A stretch of 64,000 nt of DNA from Streptomyces althioticus. GTDB taxonomy: Bacteria; Actinomycetota; Actinomycetes; Streptomycetales; Streptomycetaceae. Shown here in pieces: positions 53,024 through 61,863 of the stretch. Where the stretch lies: assembly GCA_014649355.1 (NCBI GenBank), contig BMSW01000002.1, positions 186,001 to 250,000 on the forward strand. Direction: 5' to 3'. The stretch's first letter is position 1. Every line of letters begins with the position of its first letter. Below the pieces are notes generated by a model. It saw only the letters and a program-made list of their open reading frames with translations. It was not told the origin of the DNA and did not search any database. The translations under genes were made by a program, and so were the position numbers.

Positions 53024-53923
53024 TCAGGTCGCCCGCGTCCCCGTGCCTGGTCGGACCGGGACCGTGATGACCGGACAGTGGGCGTGGCGCAGCACTCCGT
53101 GGCTCACCGAGCCGAGCAGCATGCCGGTGAAGCCTCCGTGACCACGGGTTCCCACCATCAGTGCGAGGGCGTGCTCCGACGCCTCCGTCAGGGCCTGCAC
53201 GGGGTGGCCGCGGACGACTTCGTGACGCAGCTCCACGTCCGGGTGGGCCGCGGTGCGGCCCGCGACGGTCTCCGCCAGGACCCGGCGGCACTCGTCCACC
53301 GTGGCGCGTTCGTCCAGGGCCCCGAGCAGCGGCGGATGCCACACGTACAGCGCCAGCACGCCCGCCCCGCGCAGGTCGGCCTCCTCGACGGCCAGGTCCA
53401 CGGCGGCGGTCGAGTGCGGGCTGCCGTCGACACCGACTACGATGTGCGGGGGCTGCTCGACGACGGGCTCGGGCTCCGGTACGACCACGACCGGGCAGGC
53501 CGCGTGCGCCGCGAGCGGCAGCGTGACCGAGGCGGACGAGATGAGTCCGCGCCGCCTGGTCAGGTGACAGGAGCCGACCACCACGAGCGAGGCGTCGCGT
53601 GCCTCTTCGCGCAGGATCCACGCGGGTTCTCCCTCGGCCAGCAGCGTCGTCAGTTCGACCGCCGGCTGTCGGGACTCGACGAAGTCCACGGCGTCCTTGA
53701 GCACCTGGTCGCCCAGCCCGTGCAGTTCCCGGTTCCACTCCTCCCAGGAGGGCCGCACCTCGCCTGACCGGTATCCGCCGGTCGGAGTGCCCTGGGCGTG
53801 CACGAGCCGCAGCGGCAGCCTCCGCCGCTCCGCCTCGTCGGCGGCCCAGGACAGTGCCGGGCGCTTCTCCGGGTCGGGATCGACGCCGACCACGATCGGC
53901 CGGCGTCCGTCCGCTCCAGTCAT
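53024..53923 (-). CDS. Tandem universal stress protein (USP B)
   Basis: 299 aa with two UspA domains. Domain 1 begins VVGVDPDPEKRPALSWAADE and has the degenerate site VGSCHLTRRRGLISS; domain 2 begins VVGVDGSPHSTAAVDLAVEE and keeps GTRGHGGFTGMLLGSVSHGV. Only the second domain has the full ATP-binding loop. Convergent with the alcohol dehydrogenase (37 bp) and divergent from PPDK. CTGGAGG precedes ATG 53923. Confidence 0.92.
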   Translation of the reverse strand: MTGADGRRPIVVGVDPDPEKRPALSWAADEAERRRLPLRLVHAQGTPTGGYRSGEVRPSWEEWNRELHGLGDQVLKDAVDFVESRQPAVELTTLLAEGEPAWILREEARDASLVVVGSCHLTRRRGLISSASVTLPLAAHAACPVVVVPEPEPVVEQPPHIVVGVDGSPHSTAAVDLAVEEADLRGAGVLALYVWHPPLLGALDERATVDECRRVLAETVAGRTAAHPDVELRHEVVRGHPVQALTEASEHALALMVGTRGHGGFTGMLLGSVSHGVLRHAHCPVITVPVRPGTGTRAT

Positions 53924-54349
53924 GGCACCTCCAGGCTGCGCTCGCCGCATCCGTCCCCTTCCAGGGTCGGTTCCGGGGCCGGGGGACGCCACGCCAGGCG
54001 GGGGATGCCGTCGCGGGCAGGGCGGTTCCCGTCCGGGGGGTGCGGCCGGGAAGTGCGGCCGGGAAGTGAGGCCGGGAGCGGGCCCCCGGATGGGCCGCCC
54101 GTCCCGGGCCGTGCCCCGGTCGGCATCTGCGCCGACCGGTCGTTTCACCGATGCTGGAAGCAGGAGAACGACGACGACCAGGCACCACGGTGTGCGAAAC
54201 CGTCACCGGCTTCCGTGATCGTCACGCGTCCCCTGCGGCGCTGCTCACGGACGCGTATCCGTCGTTCCGGCTCGGCCGGGCGGGTGGGAGCCGGGGGCGG
54301 GTCCCTGACGACGAGGCAGGTCTCATCGGGATTCGGGAGGAGCATCGAG
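53924..54349. other. Divergent control region between USP B and PPDK
   Basis: 426 bp without a supported gene. It contains three 13-bp tandem repeats (54041-54079). A clean DosR-box-like palindrome is not present. Confidence 0.4.
54041..54079. repeat. Three tandem 13-bp repeats
   Basis: TGCGGCCGGGAAG occurs twice in tandem (54041-54066), followed by the variant TGAGGCCGGGAGC (54067-54079). Confidence 0.8.
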
Positions 54350-57025
54350 ATGGTCCGTTACGTGTACGCGTTCGGTGAGGGCGGCCGGGACCAGGCCGAC
54401 CTGCTGGGCGGCAAGGGCGCCAACCTGGCCGAGATGACCCGGCTGGGGCTGCCGGTGCCGCCCGGTTTCGTCGTCACCACCGAGGCCTGCCGCGCGTTCC
54501 TCGCGACCGGCGGTGAACCACCCGGTCTGTCGCGGGAGATCTCGGACCACCTGGCCGCGCTGGAGCGCGCCGCGGGGCGGCGGCTGGGGCAGCGGGACGA
54601 CCCACTGCTGGTGTCGGTGCGGTCGGGCGCGCGCTATTCGATGCCCGGGATGATGGAGACGATCCTCGACGTCGGTCTCAACGACGACTCGGTGCGGGGT
54701 CTGGCGAAGTCCGCGGGCGACGAGCGGTTCGCCTGGGACTCGTACCGTCGTCTCGTCCAGATGTTCGGCTGCACGGTGATGGGTGTGGACGGCGCCCTGT
54801 TCGAGCAGGCACTGGAGGACCTGAAGCGGGACGTGGGCGCGGCCGACGACCTGGGGCTGAACGCGGCCGACCTGGCCGGCCTGGTGGAGACGTACAAGGA
54901 GCTGGTACGCCGGGAGACCGGCGAGTCCTTCCCCCAGTCCCCGGCGGAGCAGCTGCAGCGCGCGGTGCTGGCGGTGTTCCAGTCGTGGAACGTCGAACGC
55001 GCCCGTCTGTACCGCCGCCGCGAACACATCCCGGACGACCTGGGCACGGCCGTCACCGTACAGACGATGGTGTTCGGCAACCTGGGCCCCGACTCCGGCA
55101 GCGGTGTCGCGTTCACCCGCGACCCGGCCACCGGCCGGTCCGGCGTGTACGGCGACTACCTGGCCAACGCGCAGGGCGAGGACGTCGTCTCGGGCATCCG
55201 CAACACCGTGCCACTGGACGAACTCGCCCGTCTCGCCCCCGAGGCGTACGAGGAGCTGCGCCGGATCATGGCGACGCTGGAGGGGCACTACCGGGACCTG
55301 TGCGACATCGAGTTCACCGTCGAGCGCGGCCGGCTGTGGATGCTGCAGACCCGCGTCGGCAAGCGCACCGCGGAGGCCGCCTTCACCATCGCCTCCGCCC
55401 TGGCCGACGAAGGGCTCGTCTCCGCGGACGAGGCGCTGGACCGCGTGCACGGCGATCAGCTGGCGCGGCTGATGTTCCCCCGGTTCGACGCGTCCGCCGT
55501 CGGGGAGCCGCTGGCGCACGGGGTGCCCGCCTCCCCCGGGGCGGCCGTCGGCGCGGCGGTGTTCGACTCCGCGGAGGCGGTCCGCCGTGGGGAGGCCGGG
55601 GAGAAGGTCGTCCTGGTGCGGGAGGAGACCACCCCGGACGACCTGCCCGGCATGGTGGCGGCGCAGGCGATCCTCACCAGCCGGGGCGGCAAGACCAGTC
55701 ACGCGGCCGTGGTCGCGCGCGGCATGGGCACGGTGTGCGTGTGCGGGGCCGAGGAGATCACCGTGGACACGCGGCGGCGGCGTTTCACCGTCGGCGGCAC
55801 GGTCGTGGAGGAGGGCACCGTCATCTCCGTCGACGGCTCGGCGGGGGCGGTGTACCCGGGTGCGATGCCGCTGGTCGACTCGGCCGTCGTGCGGTACTTC
55901 GAGACGGGCGAACGTCCGGACCCGCTGGTGGACGCCGTGGCACGCGCCATGGAACACGCCGACGGGGTACGCCGGCTGGGTGTCCGCGCGAACGCGGACA
56001 CCCCCGAGGACGCGGCGCGAGCGCGGCGCTCCGGGGCGGAGGGGATCGGCCTGTGCCGTACGGAGCACATGTTCCTCGGCGACCGGCGGCGACTGGTCGA
56101 GGCGATGATCCTCGCCGACGACGACACGGAACGCGACCGGGCACTGGAGGCGCTGCTGCCGCTCCAGCGGCGGGACTTCAGCGGCATCCTGGACGCGATG
56201 GACGGTCTGCCCGTCACCATCCGTCTGCTCGACCCGCCGTTGCACGAATTCCTGCCCGACCGCATGGAGTTGGCCGTGCGGGTGGCGACGGCGGAGGCGC
56301 AGGGCGGTACGCCCGACGACCACGACGTGCGGCTGCTCGACGCCGTCAACCGGATGCACGAGGAGAACCCGATGCTGGGGCTGCGGGGCGTACGCCTCGG
56401 GCTGGTGGCTCCGGGGCTGGTCGCCATGCAGGTGCGGGCCATCGCCGAGGCGGTCGTGGAGCGCAGGCGCGCGGGCGGGGACCCGCGGGCGGAGATCATG
56501 GTGCCGCTGATCGACACCGTGGAGGAACTGCGCCTGGTGCGCGAGGAGGTCGACCGGGTGCTGGCGGACGTCTCCGCGGAGGCCGGGATGCCCGTCGACT
56601 GCCCGGTCGGCACGATGATCGAGCTGCCGAGGGCGGCACTCACCGCCGGACTCATCGCGGAGGAGGCCGAGTTCTTCTCCTTCGGCACGAACGATCTGAC
56701 CCAGACCACGTGGGGTTTCTCCCGCGACGACGTCGAGGCGGCCTTCTTCTCCGCGTACCTCGACAAGGGCGTCTTCACCGTGTCCCCCTTCGAGACGATC
56801 GACCGCAAGGGCGTGGGACGCCTGGTGGAGATCGCGGTGAAGGAGGGACGCGCGGCACGGCCCGGCCTGCACATGGGGGTGTGCGGCGAACACGGCGGGG
56901 ACCCGGAGTCGGTGCACTTCTTCCACGCCGTGGGCCTGGACTACGTCTCCTGCTCACCCTTCCGTGTGCCGGTCGCGCGACTGGAGGCGGGGAGGGCGGC
57001 GTTGGAGGGGACCGGCGCCGGGTGA
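54350..57025 (+). CDS. ppdK: Pyruvate phosphate dikinase
   Basis: 891 aa, full length. The N-terminal ATP-grasp (LLGGKGANLAEMTRLGLPVP), the phospho-histidine domain with GGKTSHAAVVARGMG (catalytic His about 451) and the C-terminal PEP-binding barrel (GLCRTEHMFLGDRR; GVCGEHGGDPESV) convert pyruvate, ATP and Pi to PEP, AMP and PPi or the reverse. PPi-linked metabolism spares ATP, and S. coelicolor PPDK lies in the OsdR-controlled dormancy cluster. Start ATG 54350 has GGAGGAG 8 nt upstream. Confidence 0.95.
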   Translation: MVRYVYAFGEGGRDQADLLGGKGANLAEMTRLGLPVPPGFVVTTEACRAFLATGGEPPGLSREISDHLAALERAAGRRLGQRDDPLLVSVRSGARYSMPGMMETILDVGLNDDSVRGLAKSAGDERFAWDSYRRLVQMFGCTVMGVDGALFEQALEDLKRDVGAADDLGLNAADLAGLVETYKELVRRETGESFPQSPAEQLQRAVLAVFQSWNVERARLYRRREHIPDDLGTAVTVQTMVFGNLGPDSGSGVAFTRDPATGRSGVYGDYLANAQGEDVVSGIRNTVPLDELARLAPEAYEELRRIMATLEGHYRDLCDIEFTVERGRLWMLQTRVGKRTAEAAFTIASALADEGLVSADEALDRVHGDQLARLMFPRFDASAVGEPLAHGVPASPGAAVGAAVFDSAEAVRRGEAGEKVVLVREETTPDDLPGMVAAQAILTSRGGKTSHAAVVARGMGTVCVCGAEEITVDTRRRRFTVGGTVVEEGTVISVDGSAGAVYPGAMPLVDSAVVRYFETGERPDPLVDAVARAMEHADGVRRLGVRANADTPEDAARARRSGAEGIGLCRTEHMFLGDRRRLVEAMILADDDTERDRALEALLPLQRRDFSGILDAMDGLPVTIRLLDPPLHEFLPDRMELAVRVATAEAQGGTPDDHDVRLLDAVNRMHEENPMLGLRGVRLGLVAPGLVAMQVRAIAEAVVERRRAGGDPRAEIMVPLIDTVEELRLVREEVDRVLADVSAEAGMPVDCPVGTMIELPRAALTAGLIAEEAEFFSFGTNDLTQTTWGFSRDDVEAAFFSAYLDKGVFTVSPFETIDRKGVGRLVEIAVKEGRAARPGLHMGVCGEHGGDPESVHFFHAVGLDYVSCSPFRVPVARLEAGRAALEGTGAG

Positions 57026-57040
57026 GGGGGCCCGTCGGGG

Positions 57041-57300
57041 TCAGGCGTCCCTCCGGCGTACGTGCAGGTGCCCTTCCAGGGGAAGGCGGGCGGCGCTGCG
57101 GGGAGGACGCCTTCCAGACGGTAACGGGTCTTGTCCGCCACACGGCAGGAGGCCGTGTTGTCGACCTGGTGGAGGAGTTCGAGACGCTGCAGCGAGCCCG
57201 TCGCGGGACTGTCGAAGGCCCAGTCGGTGAGGGCTTCCAGGGCGCGCGGCGCCGCGCCCCGGCCGCGGGCGTGGGCCGCGGTCCAGTTGCCCGTGGGGAC
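57041..57300 (-). pseudogene. C-terminal half of a GNAT acetyltransferase
   Basis: Reads ARGRGAAPRALEALTDWAFD and LELLHQVDNTASCRVADKTR, the acetyl-CoA-binding half of RimJ-like GNAT enzymes. The last residues are in another frame (LEGHLHVRRRDA, stop at 57041), so one base is missing near the codon for FPL. The N-terminal half is gone. Confidence 0.68.
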
Positions 57301-57404
57301 GGCTGTGCTGTGCCGGTCGTCTCGCGTTGTGTGCCCCATCGGGCAGTGTGTTCTGTCCGTGCGGCTGGTGCCGTGTCGGTCACGGAGCGCGTAGCGTCTG
57401 CTGG

Positions 57405-57428
57405 GGAACCGGCGTGTCTCGCCGTGTT
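57405..57428 (+). promoter_or_regulatory. Candidate ECF (sigma-E-like) promoter of M23 peptidase
   Basis: GGAAC-N16-GTT matches the -35/-10 pattern of Streptomyces sigma-E cell-envelope-stress promoters and lies 60 bp before ATG 57489. A cell-wall peptidase is a fitting target. Confidence 0.4.
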
Positions 57429-57488
57429 CGGGGACAGAGAAGGCACGGCGGACCGCTTACGGCGGGTGCTGCCGCCGAGAGTGAGAGC

Positions 57489-58616
57489 ATGCAGAACGTG
57501 CCCAAGGGCGACGGCGTGGAAAAGACCGTGTCGCCGAGTTCCACCGCTTCCACCACTGCTGGCGCCGCCGCACCGCGTCGCCGTCGCGGGCCGGGCGCCT
57601 GCTTGCTGGTCGTGCTGCCGGGTGTGGTGACGCTCGGCGCCGTCTTCGCCTTCGTGTCGCTGGTCGGTGACGACACGGCCGCGCCGCAGGACCGGGCGCC
57701 GGGTCAGGCGGAGTCGGCGGTCAGCAATGTGGACGGTTCCTACGTCCCCTGGCTCCGCAGGGCGACCGCTGACTGCACTGGGGTCACGCCCGCGCTGCTC
57801 GCCGCTCACATCGACCAGCTGTCAGGCTGGCAGAGCGACGGCGCGAGCCTGTCCGAGCGGGGTATCGCCCGTTTCACGGACGCCGGTTGGAAGAAGTGGG
57901 GGCGGGACGACGACGGCAACGGCACGTCGACGCCGCTCGACAGGGTGGACGCGATCATGGCGTTGGGGCGGCAGGACTGCGACCTGTCGAAGCGGATGAC
58001 CGCGCTGCGCACCAAGGGTGCCGTGAACGGAGATCTCGCCGACCTCACGCTCGCCGCGTACGCGGTGGGGGTGGACGAGGTGGCGGAAGCCGGCAAGGTC
58101 CCCGCGTCGGCGCGCCTGTTCGTGACCGAGGTGAAGCAGCGGCTGCCGCAGTACAGCGCGTTGGTCCGGCGCAACCCGGAGCAGGAGGCCGGCGTTCAGG
58201 CCGGGAGTACGCGGCTGCAGCACCCCGTCGTCACCCTCTCCGTCACCTCGCCGTTCGGGTCGCGCAAGCACCCGCTGACGGGAGTGACGAAGCTGCACAC
58301 GGGCGTCGACTTCGACGCGCCGCAGGGGGCGCAGGTGTCGGCCGCCTGGGGCGGGGTGGTGGAGTTCGCGGGCATGACGCCGGCGTACGGCTACCGGGTG
58401 GTGATCGACCACGGCACGATCCAGGGGAAGCGGCTGCAGACGACGTACAGCCACTTGTCGGCGCTTCAGGTGAGTGCGGGTCAGACTCTCGCGACGGGGC
58501 AGGCCGTGGGGCCGGCCGGCTCGACGGGACTGTCCACCGGACCGCACCTCCACTTCGAGGTGCTCCTCGACGGCCAGTACACGGATCCGATGGCTTGGCT
58601 CACGGATGGTGGGTGA
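57489..58616 (+). CDS. Membrane-anchored M23-family peptidoglycan peptidase
   Basis: 375 aa. A membrane helix (CLLVVLPGVVTLGAVFAFVS) after an Arg-rich stretch anchors the enzyme. A lytic-transglycosylase-like alpha-helical region (WLRRATADCTGVTPALLAAH, residues about 85-200) precedes the M23 domain (about 245-370) with zinc motif HTGVDFDA and GPHLHFEVLLDG. It cuts cell-wall peptides. Start ATG 57489. It probably belongs to the envelope-stress response through the ECF-like promoter. Confidence 0.9.
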   Translation: MQNVPKGDGVEKTVSPSSTASTTAGAAAPRRRRGPGACLLVVLPGVVTLGAVFAFVSLVGDDTAAPQDRAPGQAESAVSNVDGSYVPWLRRATADCTGVTPALLAAHIDQLSGWQSDGASLSERGIARFTDAGWKKWGRDDDGNGTSTPLDRVDAIMALGRQDCDLSKRMTALRTKGAVNGDLADLTLAAYAVGVDEVAEAGKVPASARLFVTEVKQRLPQYSALVRRNPEQEAGVQAGSTRLQHPVVTLSVTSPFGSRKHPLTGVTKLHTGVDFDAPQGAQVSAAWGGVVEFAGMTPAYGYRVVIDHGTIQGKRLQTTYSHLSALQVSAGQTLATGQAVGPAGSTGLSTGPHLHFEVLLDGQYTDPMAWLTDGG

Positions 58617-58708
58617 GGGGCCCTTTCGCGCCTCGGCGAAGTCAGCTCGGATGCTTACGGGCGGCGTTGCGGAGAGACAGGTGAAGCGCCCCGTGAATAC
58701 AGGGTGAC

Positions 58709-58912
58709 ATGACGAGGAGGACCCAGCCGCCGGGGTTGCCGGTGGCGATTTCGACCAACCCCGCGGAAGTCCTCGACACCGTCGCCGGCATGACTCCGCT
58801 CAGGCGTTTGGGGCAGCCGTCCGACGTGGCCGGCGTCGTCGCGTTCCTCGTCGGGCCGGACGGCCGGTGGATCACCGGTCAGAATCTGCGGGCGACCGGC
58901 GGGCTCGGCTGA
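58709..58912 (+). pseudogene. C-terminal remnant of a short-chain dehydrogenase
   Basis: About 65 codons ending [20 protein letters not shown] then [16 protein letters not shown], the standard end of a classical SDR. The cofactor and catalytic regions are absent. Confidence 0.7.
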
Positions 58913-58956
58913 GCACGAGGGCGCGTCGGCGTCATGCCGGTGTGCCGTCGGGCGCC

Positions 58957-59280
58957 TCAGGCGTCGTCTTCCGCGTCGAGGGACTCCAGCCCCTCCTCCC
59001 ACCGGCGGCGGCGCTCCTCCTCCGGCTGTTCCCACCACGGGGTGCCGCGTTCGCCGAGGGCGGTCTTGGCCCGGTTCACCCGGGAGCGTGCCGCCCGCTC
59101 GGCCTGCTCGTCGTCGGCGGTCGTCGCGGAGCGTACGGCTCGGCGTGCCGACATGAGGTGGCGCCGCAGGCGGGCGGCCGTCTCCTCGGGGATCGAGGGG
59201 TCGGTCGCCCGCCATTTCCGGCCCCGGACGACGATGTGGTGCCCGTCGGGGGTCCGCTCCGGTGGCTGGTCCGCGTTCAC
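58957..59280 (-). CDS. Small conserved Arg-rich protein, unknown function
   Basis: 107 aa starting with GTG 59280. VVRGRKWRATDPSIPEETAA is followed by charged helical sequence (RRHLMSARRAVRSATTADDE, WWEQPEEERRRRWEEGLESL). The same kind of protein is common in streptomycetes, sometimes labelled biopolymer-transporter-like, without evidence. Probably a cytosolic helical protein. Confidence 0.75.
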   Translation of the reverse strand: MNADQPPERTPDGHHIVVRGRKWRATDPSIPEETAARLRRHLMSARRAVRSATTADDEQAERAARSRVNRAKTALGERGTPWWEQPEEERRRRWEEGLESLDAEDDA

Positions 59281-59332
59281 TCCGACGAGGTGCCCCGTGC
59301 GGCTCCGGCCGAACCCGGAACGCGCCGCGCCG

Positions 59333-60298
59333 TCAGTCCGTCGTGGTCAGGACGAGCTTGCCGCGCGTGTGGCCGGCCTCGCCCTGGGTGTGGGCGGTGG
59401 CGGCCTCCGCGAGGGGGAAGGTCTTCTCCACCTCGACGCTCACCTCACCCGCGTCGATCAGCTCCGCGATCCGGGTCAGCGCCGGGCCGTCAGGCTCGAC
59501 CAGGAACCCGGTGGTCCGTACGCCCGCAGCGTCGGCGGCCGCCGCCAGGTCCGGGGAGACACCGCCGGGGACGGCGACCAGCAGGCCACCCGCGGAGAGG
59601 GTCTTCAGGGCGCGGGTGCTGGTCCGGTCCGGACCGTCGCCGACCAGGTCGACCACCACGTCGACGTCGGCCGCGGCCTCCTCGAAGGGGGTGGTGGTGT
59701 AGTCGATCGTCTCGTCGGCGCCGAGGTCCTTCAGCCAGGGGTGGCGGGCGGAACTCGCCGTGGCGATCACGTGCGCGCCCAGGTGGCGGGCGAACTGCAC
59801 GGCGAAGTGGCCCACGCCTCCGGCGGCGGCGGTGATCAGGACGCGCTGCCCCGCCTGCACGTGCGCGGTGTCCACGAGGATCTGCCAGGCGGTCAGCGCC
59901 GCCAGCGGTACGGCGGCCGCGTGGACGTGGTCCACGGTGGACGGCTTGCGGGCCCACTGGCGGGCCGGTGCGGTGACGTACTCGGCGTAGGCGCCGCCGG
60001 CGCGCGGGAACCACGGCATGCCGTACACCTCGTCGCCCGGCTCGAGCGTGGTGACGCCGAAGCCGACCTCCTCGACGACGCCGGAGACGTCCCAGCCGAG
60101 GATCAGCGGGAAGGTCTGCAGGCCCGCCATGCCCTGGCCCGTGCGGGTCTTCCAGTCGACCGGGTTGATCCCGGCGGCGTGGACGCGCACCAGGACCTCG
60201 GTCGGAAGGGGTTCGGGGCGGGCCACGTCCTCGGGGGTGAGGACCTCCGGGCCGCCGAACTCCCTGATCGTGACGGCGCGCATGGTGTGGCCGCTCAT
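59333..60298 (-). CDS. NADP-dependent quinone oxidoreductase-like protein
   Basis: 321 aa. MRAVTIREFGGPEVLTPED and VLITAAAGGVGHFAVQFARH are typical for zinc-free QOR/medium-chain reductases, which reduce quinones or enones. AGGAGC precedes ATG 60298. Divergent from a GlxA-type regulator with 123 bp between, and likely its target. Confidence 0.9.
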   Translation of the reverse strand: MSGHTMRAVTIREFGGPEVLTPEDVARPEPLPTEVLVRVHAAGINPVDWKTRTGQGMAGLQTFPLILGWDVSGVVEEVGFGVTTLEPGDEVYGMPWFPRAGGAYAEYVTAPARQWARKPSTVDHVHAAAVPLAALTAWQILVDTAHVQAGQRVLITAAAGGVGHFAVQFARHLGAHVIATASSARHPWLKDLGADETIDYTTTPFEEAAADVDVVVDLVGDGPDRTSTRALKTLSAGGLLVAVPGGVSPDLAAAADAAGVRTTGFLVEPDGPALTRIAELIDAGEVSVEVEKTFPLAEAATAHTQGEAGHTRGKLVLTTTD

Positions 60299-60421
60299 CG
60301 TGTCGTGCTCCTGTTCATCGTGGGGCTGGTGCACCGGGACGGACCCGGCACGATCCACTGTGCCGTGTCGGTGCGACTGGGCGGGAGTGGCCTGAGGGAC
60401 ACCTGTCGTACCATTCCGGCC

Positions 60422-61402
60422 ATGACGCATCGGGTCGCCGTTCTCGCCCTCGACGGGGTTCTGCCGCTGGACCTGGGCATTCCCGCCCGGGTCTTCAACG
60501 AGGCGCGGGCCGCGGACGGCAGTCGCCTGTACTCGGTCGCGACCTGCTCGGTCGGGGGCCGGCCGGTCCGTACGCACGAGGACTTCCGGATCGTCGTCGA
60601 GCACGACGAGTCGCTGCTGCAGACCGCGGACACGGTGGTGATCGCCACCCAGGAGCCCACGCCCCAGCTGCTGGCGACGGGGACGCTGCCCGAGGACGTG
60701 ACGGCGGTGCTGAAGGCGATCCGGCCGGAGACGCGGATCGTGAGTCTGTGCACCTCGGCATTTCTGCTCGCGGCCGCGGGGCTGCTGGACGGGCTGCGGG
60801 CCACCACGCACTGGACGCTGTGCGAGGCCTTCTCCGACCTGTTCCCGGGGATCGAGGTCGATCCGAACGTCCTGTTCGTCGACAACGGCCGCATCCTCAC
60901 GTCCGCCGGGGGCGCCGCGGGCATCGACCTGTGCCTGCACCTCGTACGGCGGGACCACGGGACGGGTGTCGCCGCGGCCGCCGCCCGACGGTGTGTGGCG
61001 GCGCCGTGGCGCGAGGGCGGGCAGGCCCAGTTCATCGAGCACGTGGTGCCTCAGGACGCCGACCGCTCCACGTCGGCGACCCGGCAGTGGGCGCTGGAGC
61101 GGCTGGCCGAGCCGCTCACCCTGGAGGACATGGCGCGGCACGCGCACATGAGCGTGCGCACCTTCACGCGCCGTTTCCGGCAGGAGACGGGGCTCAGCCC
61201 GCTGAAGTGGCTGGCCCAGCGCCGGCTCGCGCACGCACGGCATCTCCTGGAGTCCACGACCCTGCCCGTCGCCCGCATCGCCAGGGCCTGCGGTTTCGGC
61301 GACCCGGTGGCCCTGCGCCGCCAGTTCCACACCTACGTGGGCCTGTCACCGGCCGCGTACCGCCGTACGCACGGCGCGCCGGGGGTGGCGGCGGAGCGGT
61401 GA
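60422..61402 (+). CDS. GlxA-family AraC-type regulator
   Basis: 326 aa. The N-terminal DJ-1/PfpI-like domain (VLALDGVLPLDLGIPARVFN, IVSLCTSAFLLAAAGLLDG with a nucleophile-elbow Cys) joins two AraC HTH motifs (LEDMARHAHMSVRTFTRRFR, PVARIARACGFGDPVALRRQ). It probably activates the divergent quinone reductase gene. GlxA proteins often respond to stress metabolites. Confidence 0.92.
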   Translation: MTHRVAVLALDGVLPLDLGIPARVFNEARAADGSRLYSVATCSVGGRPVRTHEDFRIVVEHDESLLQTADTVVIATQEPTPQLLATGTLPEDVTAVLKAIRPETRIVSLCTSAFLLAAAGLLDGLRATTHWTLCEAFSDLFPGIEVDPNVLFVDNGRILTSAGGAAGIDLCLHLVRRDHGTGVAAAAARRCVAAPWREGGQAQFIEHVVPQDADRSTSATRQWALERLAEPLTLEDMARHAHMSVRTFTRRFRQETGLSPLKWLAQRRLAHARHLLESTTLPVARIARACGFGDPVALRRQFHTYVGLSPAAYRRTHGAPGVAAER

Positions 61403-61553
61403 CGCGTCCGGTGGTGCGCGGTCTCCGACGGTGCCGATTTCGGTCGGCGGCGGCGAAGCCGATGCGTACGTCGGGCAGGTGCGCGAGGCTGTCGGACACA
61501 GGCCGTGGGCCGGCTCGGAGACGGCAAGACAGGGCGCGACGCGAGGGGGCAGG

Positions 61554-61754
61554 GTGGCCAAGGTCAGTATCAGTCTGGACGCCGAGCTTGTGGTGGAGGT
61601 GATGGTGCTGGCGGGGATCGGTTCACCGCAGGACGCCATCGAGGCGATCGTGCGGGACTACGTCGCCCGGGGGCACCGTACGGAGGCGCGGACCGGGCTC
61701 AGGGAGCAGGGGCTGCGCGAGGTCGACGTGAAGCCGCGGGAGCCGGAGGGCTGA
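61554..61754 (+). CDS. VapB-like small protein
   Basis: 66 aa from GTG 61554, preceded by GAGGGGG. VSISLDAELVVEVMVLAGIG is a ribbon-helix-helix-like start as in VapB/DUF2191 antitoxins. No toxin gene is adjacent, so it may be an orphan or a solitary regulator. The tail is Arg/Glu-rich. Confidence 0.6.
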   Translation: MAKVSISLDAELVVEVMVLAGIGSPQDAIEAIVRDYVARGHRTEARTGLREQGLREVDVKPREPEG

Positions 61755-61863
61755 GTCGCCTCCCCGTCGCGCGACAGTGGTCTCCCGTTTTGCGCATCCC
61801 CGCCTTCGCAGCGGGCACCCGGGCCGGGAACTCACTGGTCAGGGGCTGGAAAGGGCGTACGGG

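Larger units (their letters stand above)
57026..57488. other. Intergenic region with GNAT remnant and M23 promoter
   Basis: 463 bp. The left half is a decayed acetyltransferase gene, the right half holds the candidate ECF promoter of the M23 peptidase gene. Confidence 0.5.

Noticed and set aside
54041..54079. CRISPR-like array
   Set aside because: Units are contiguous with no spacers; simple tandem repeat.
57327..57488. c-di-AMP (ydaO) riboswitch before the M23 peptidase
   Set aside because: Considered because Streptomyces wall-hydrolase genes can carry one, but the conserved core elements were not visible.
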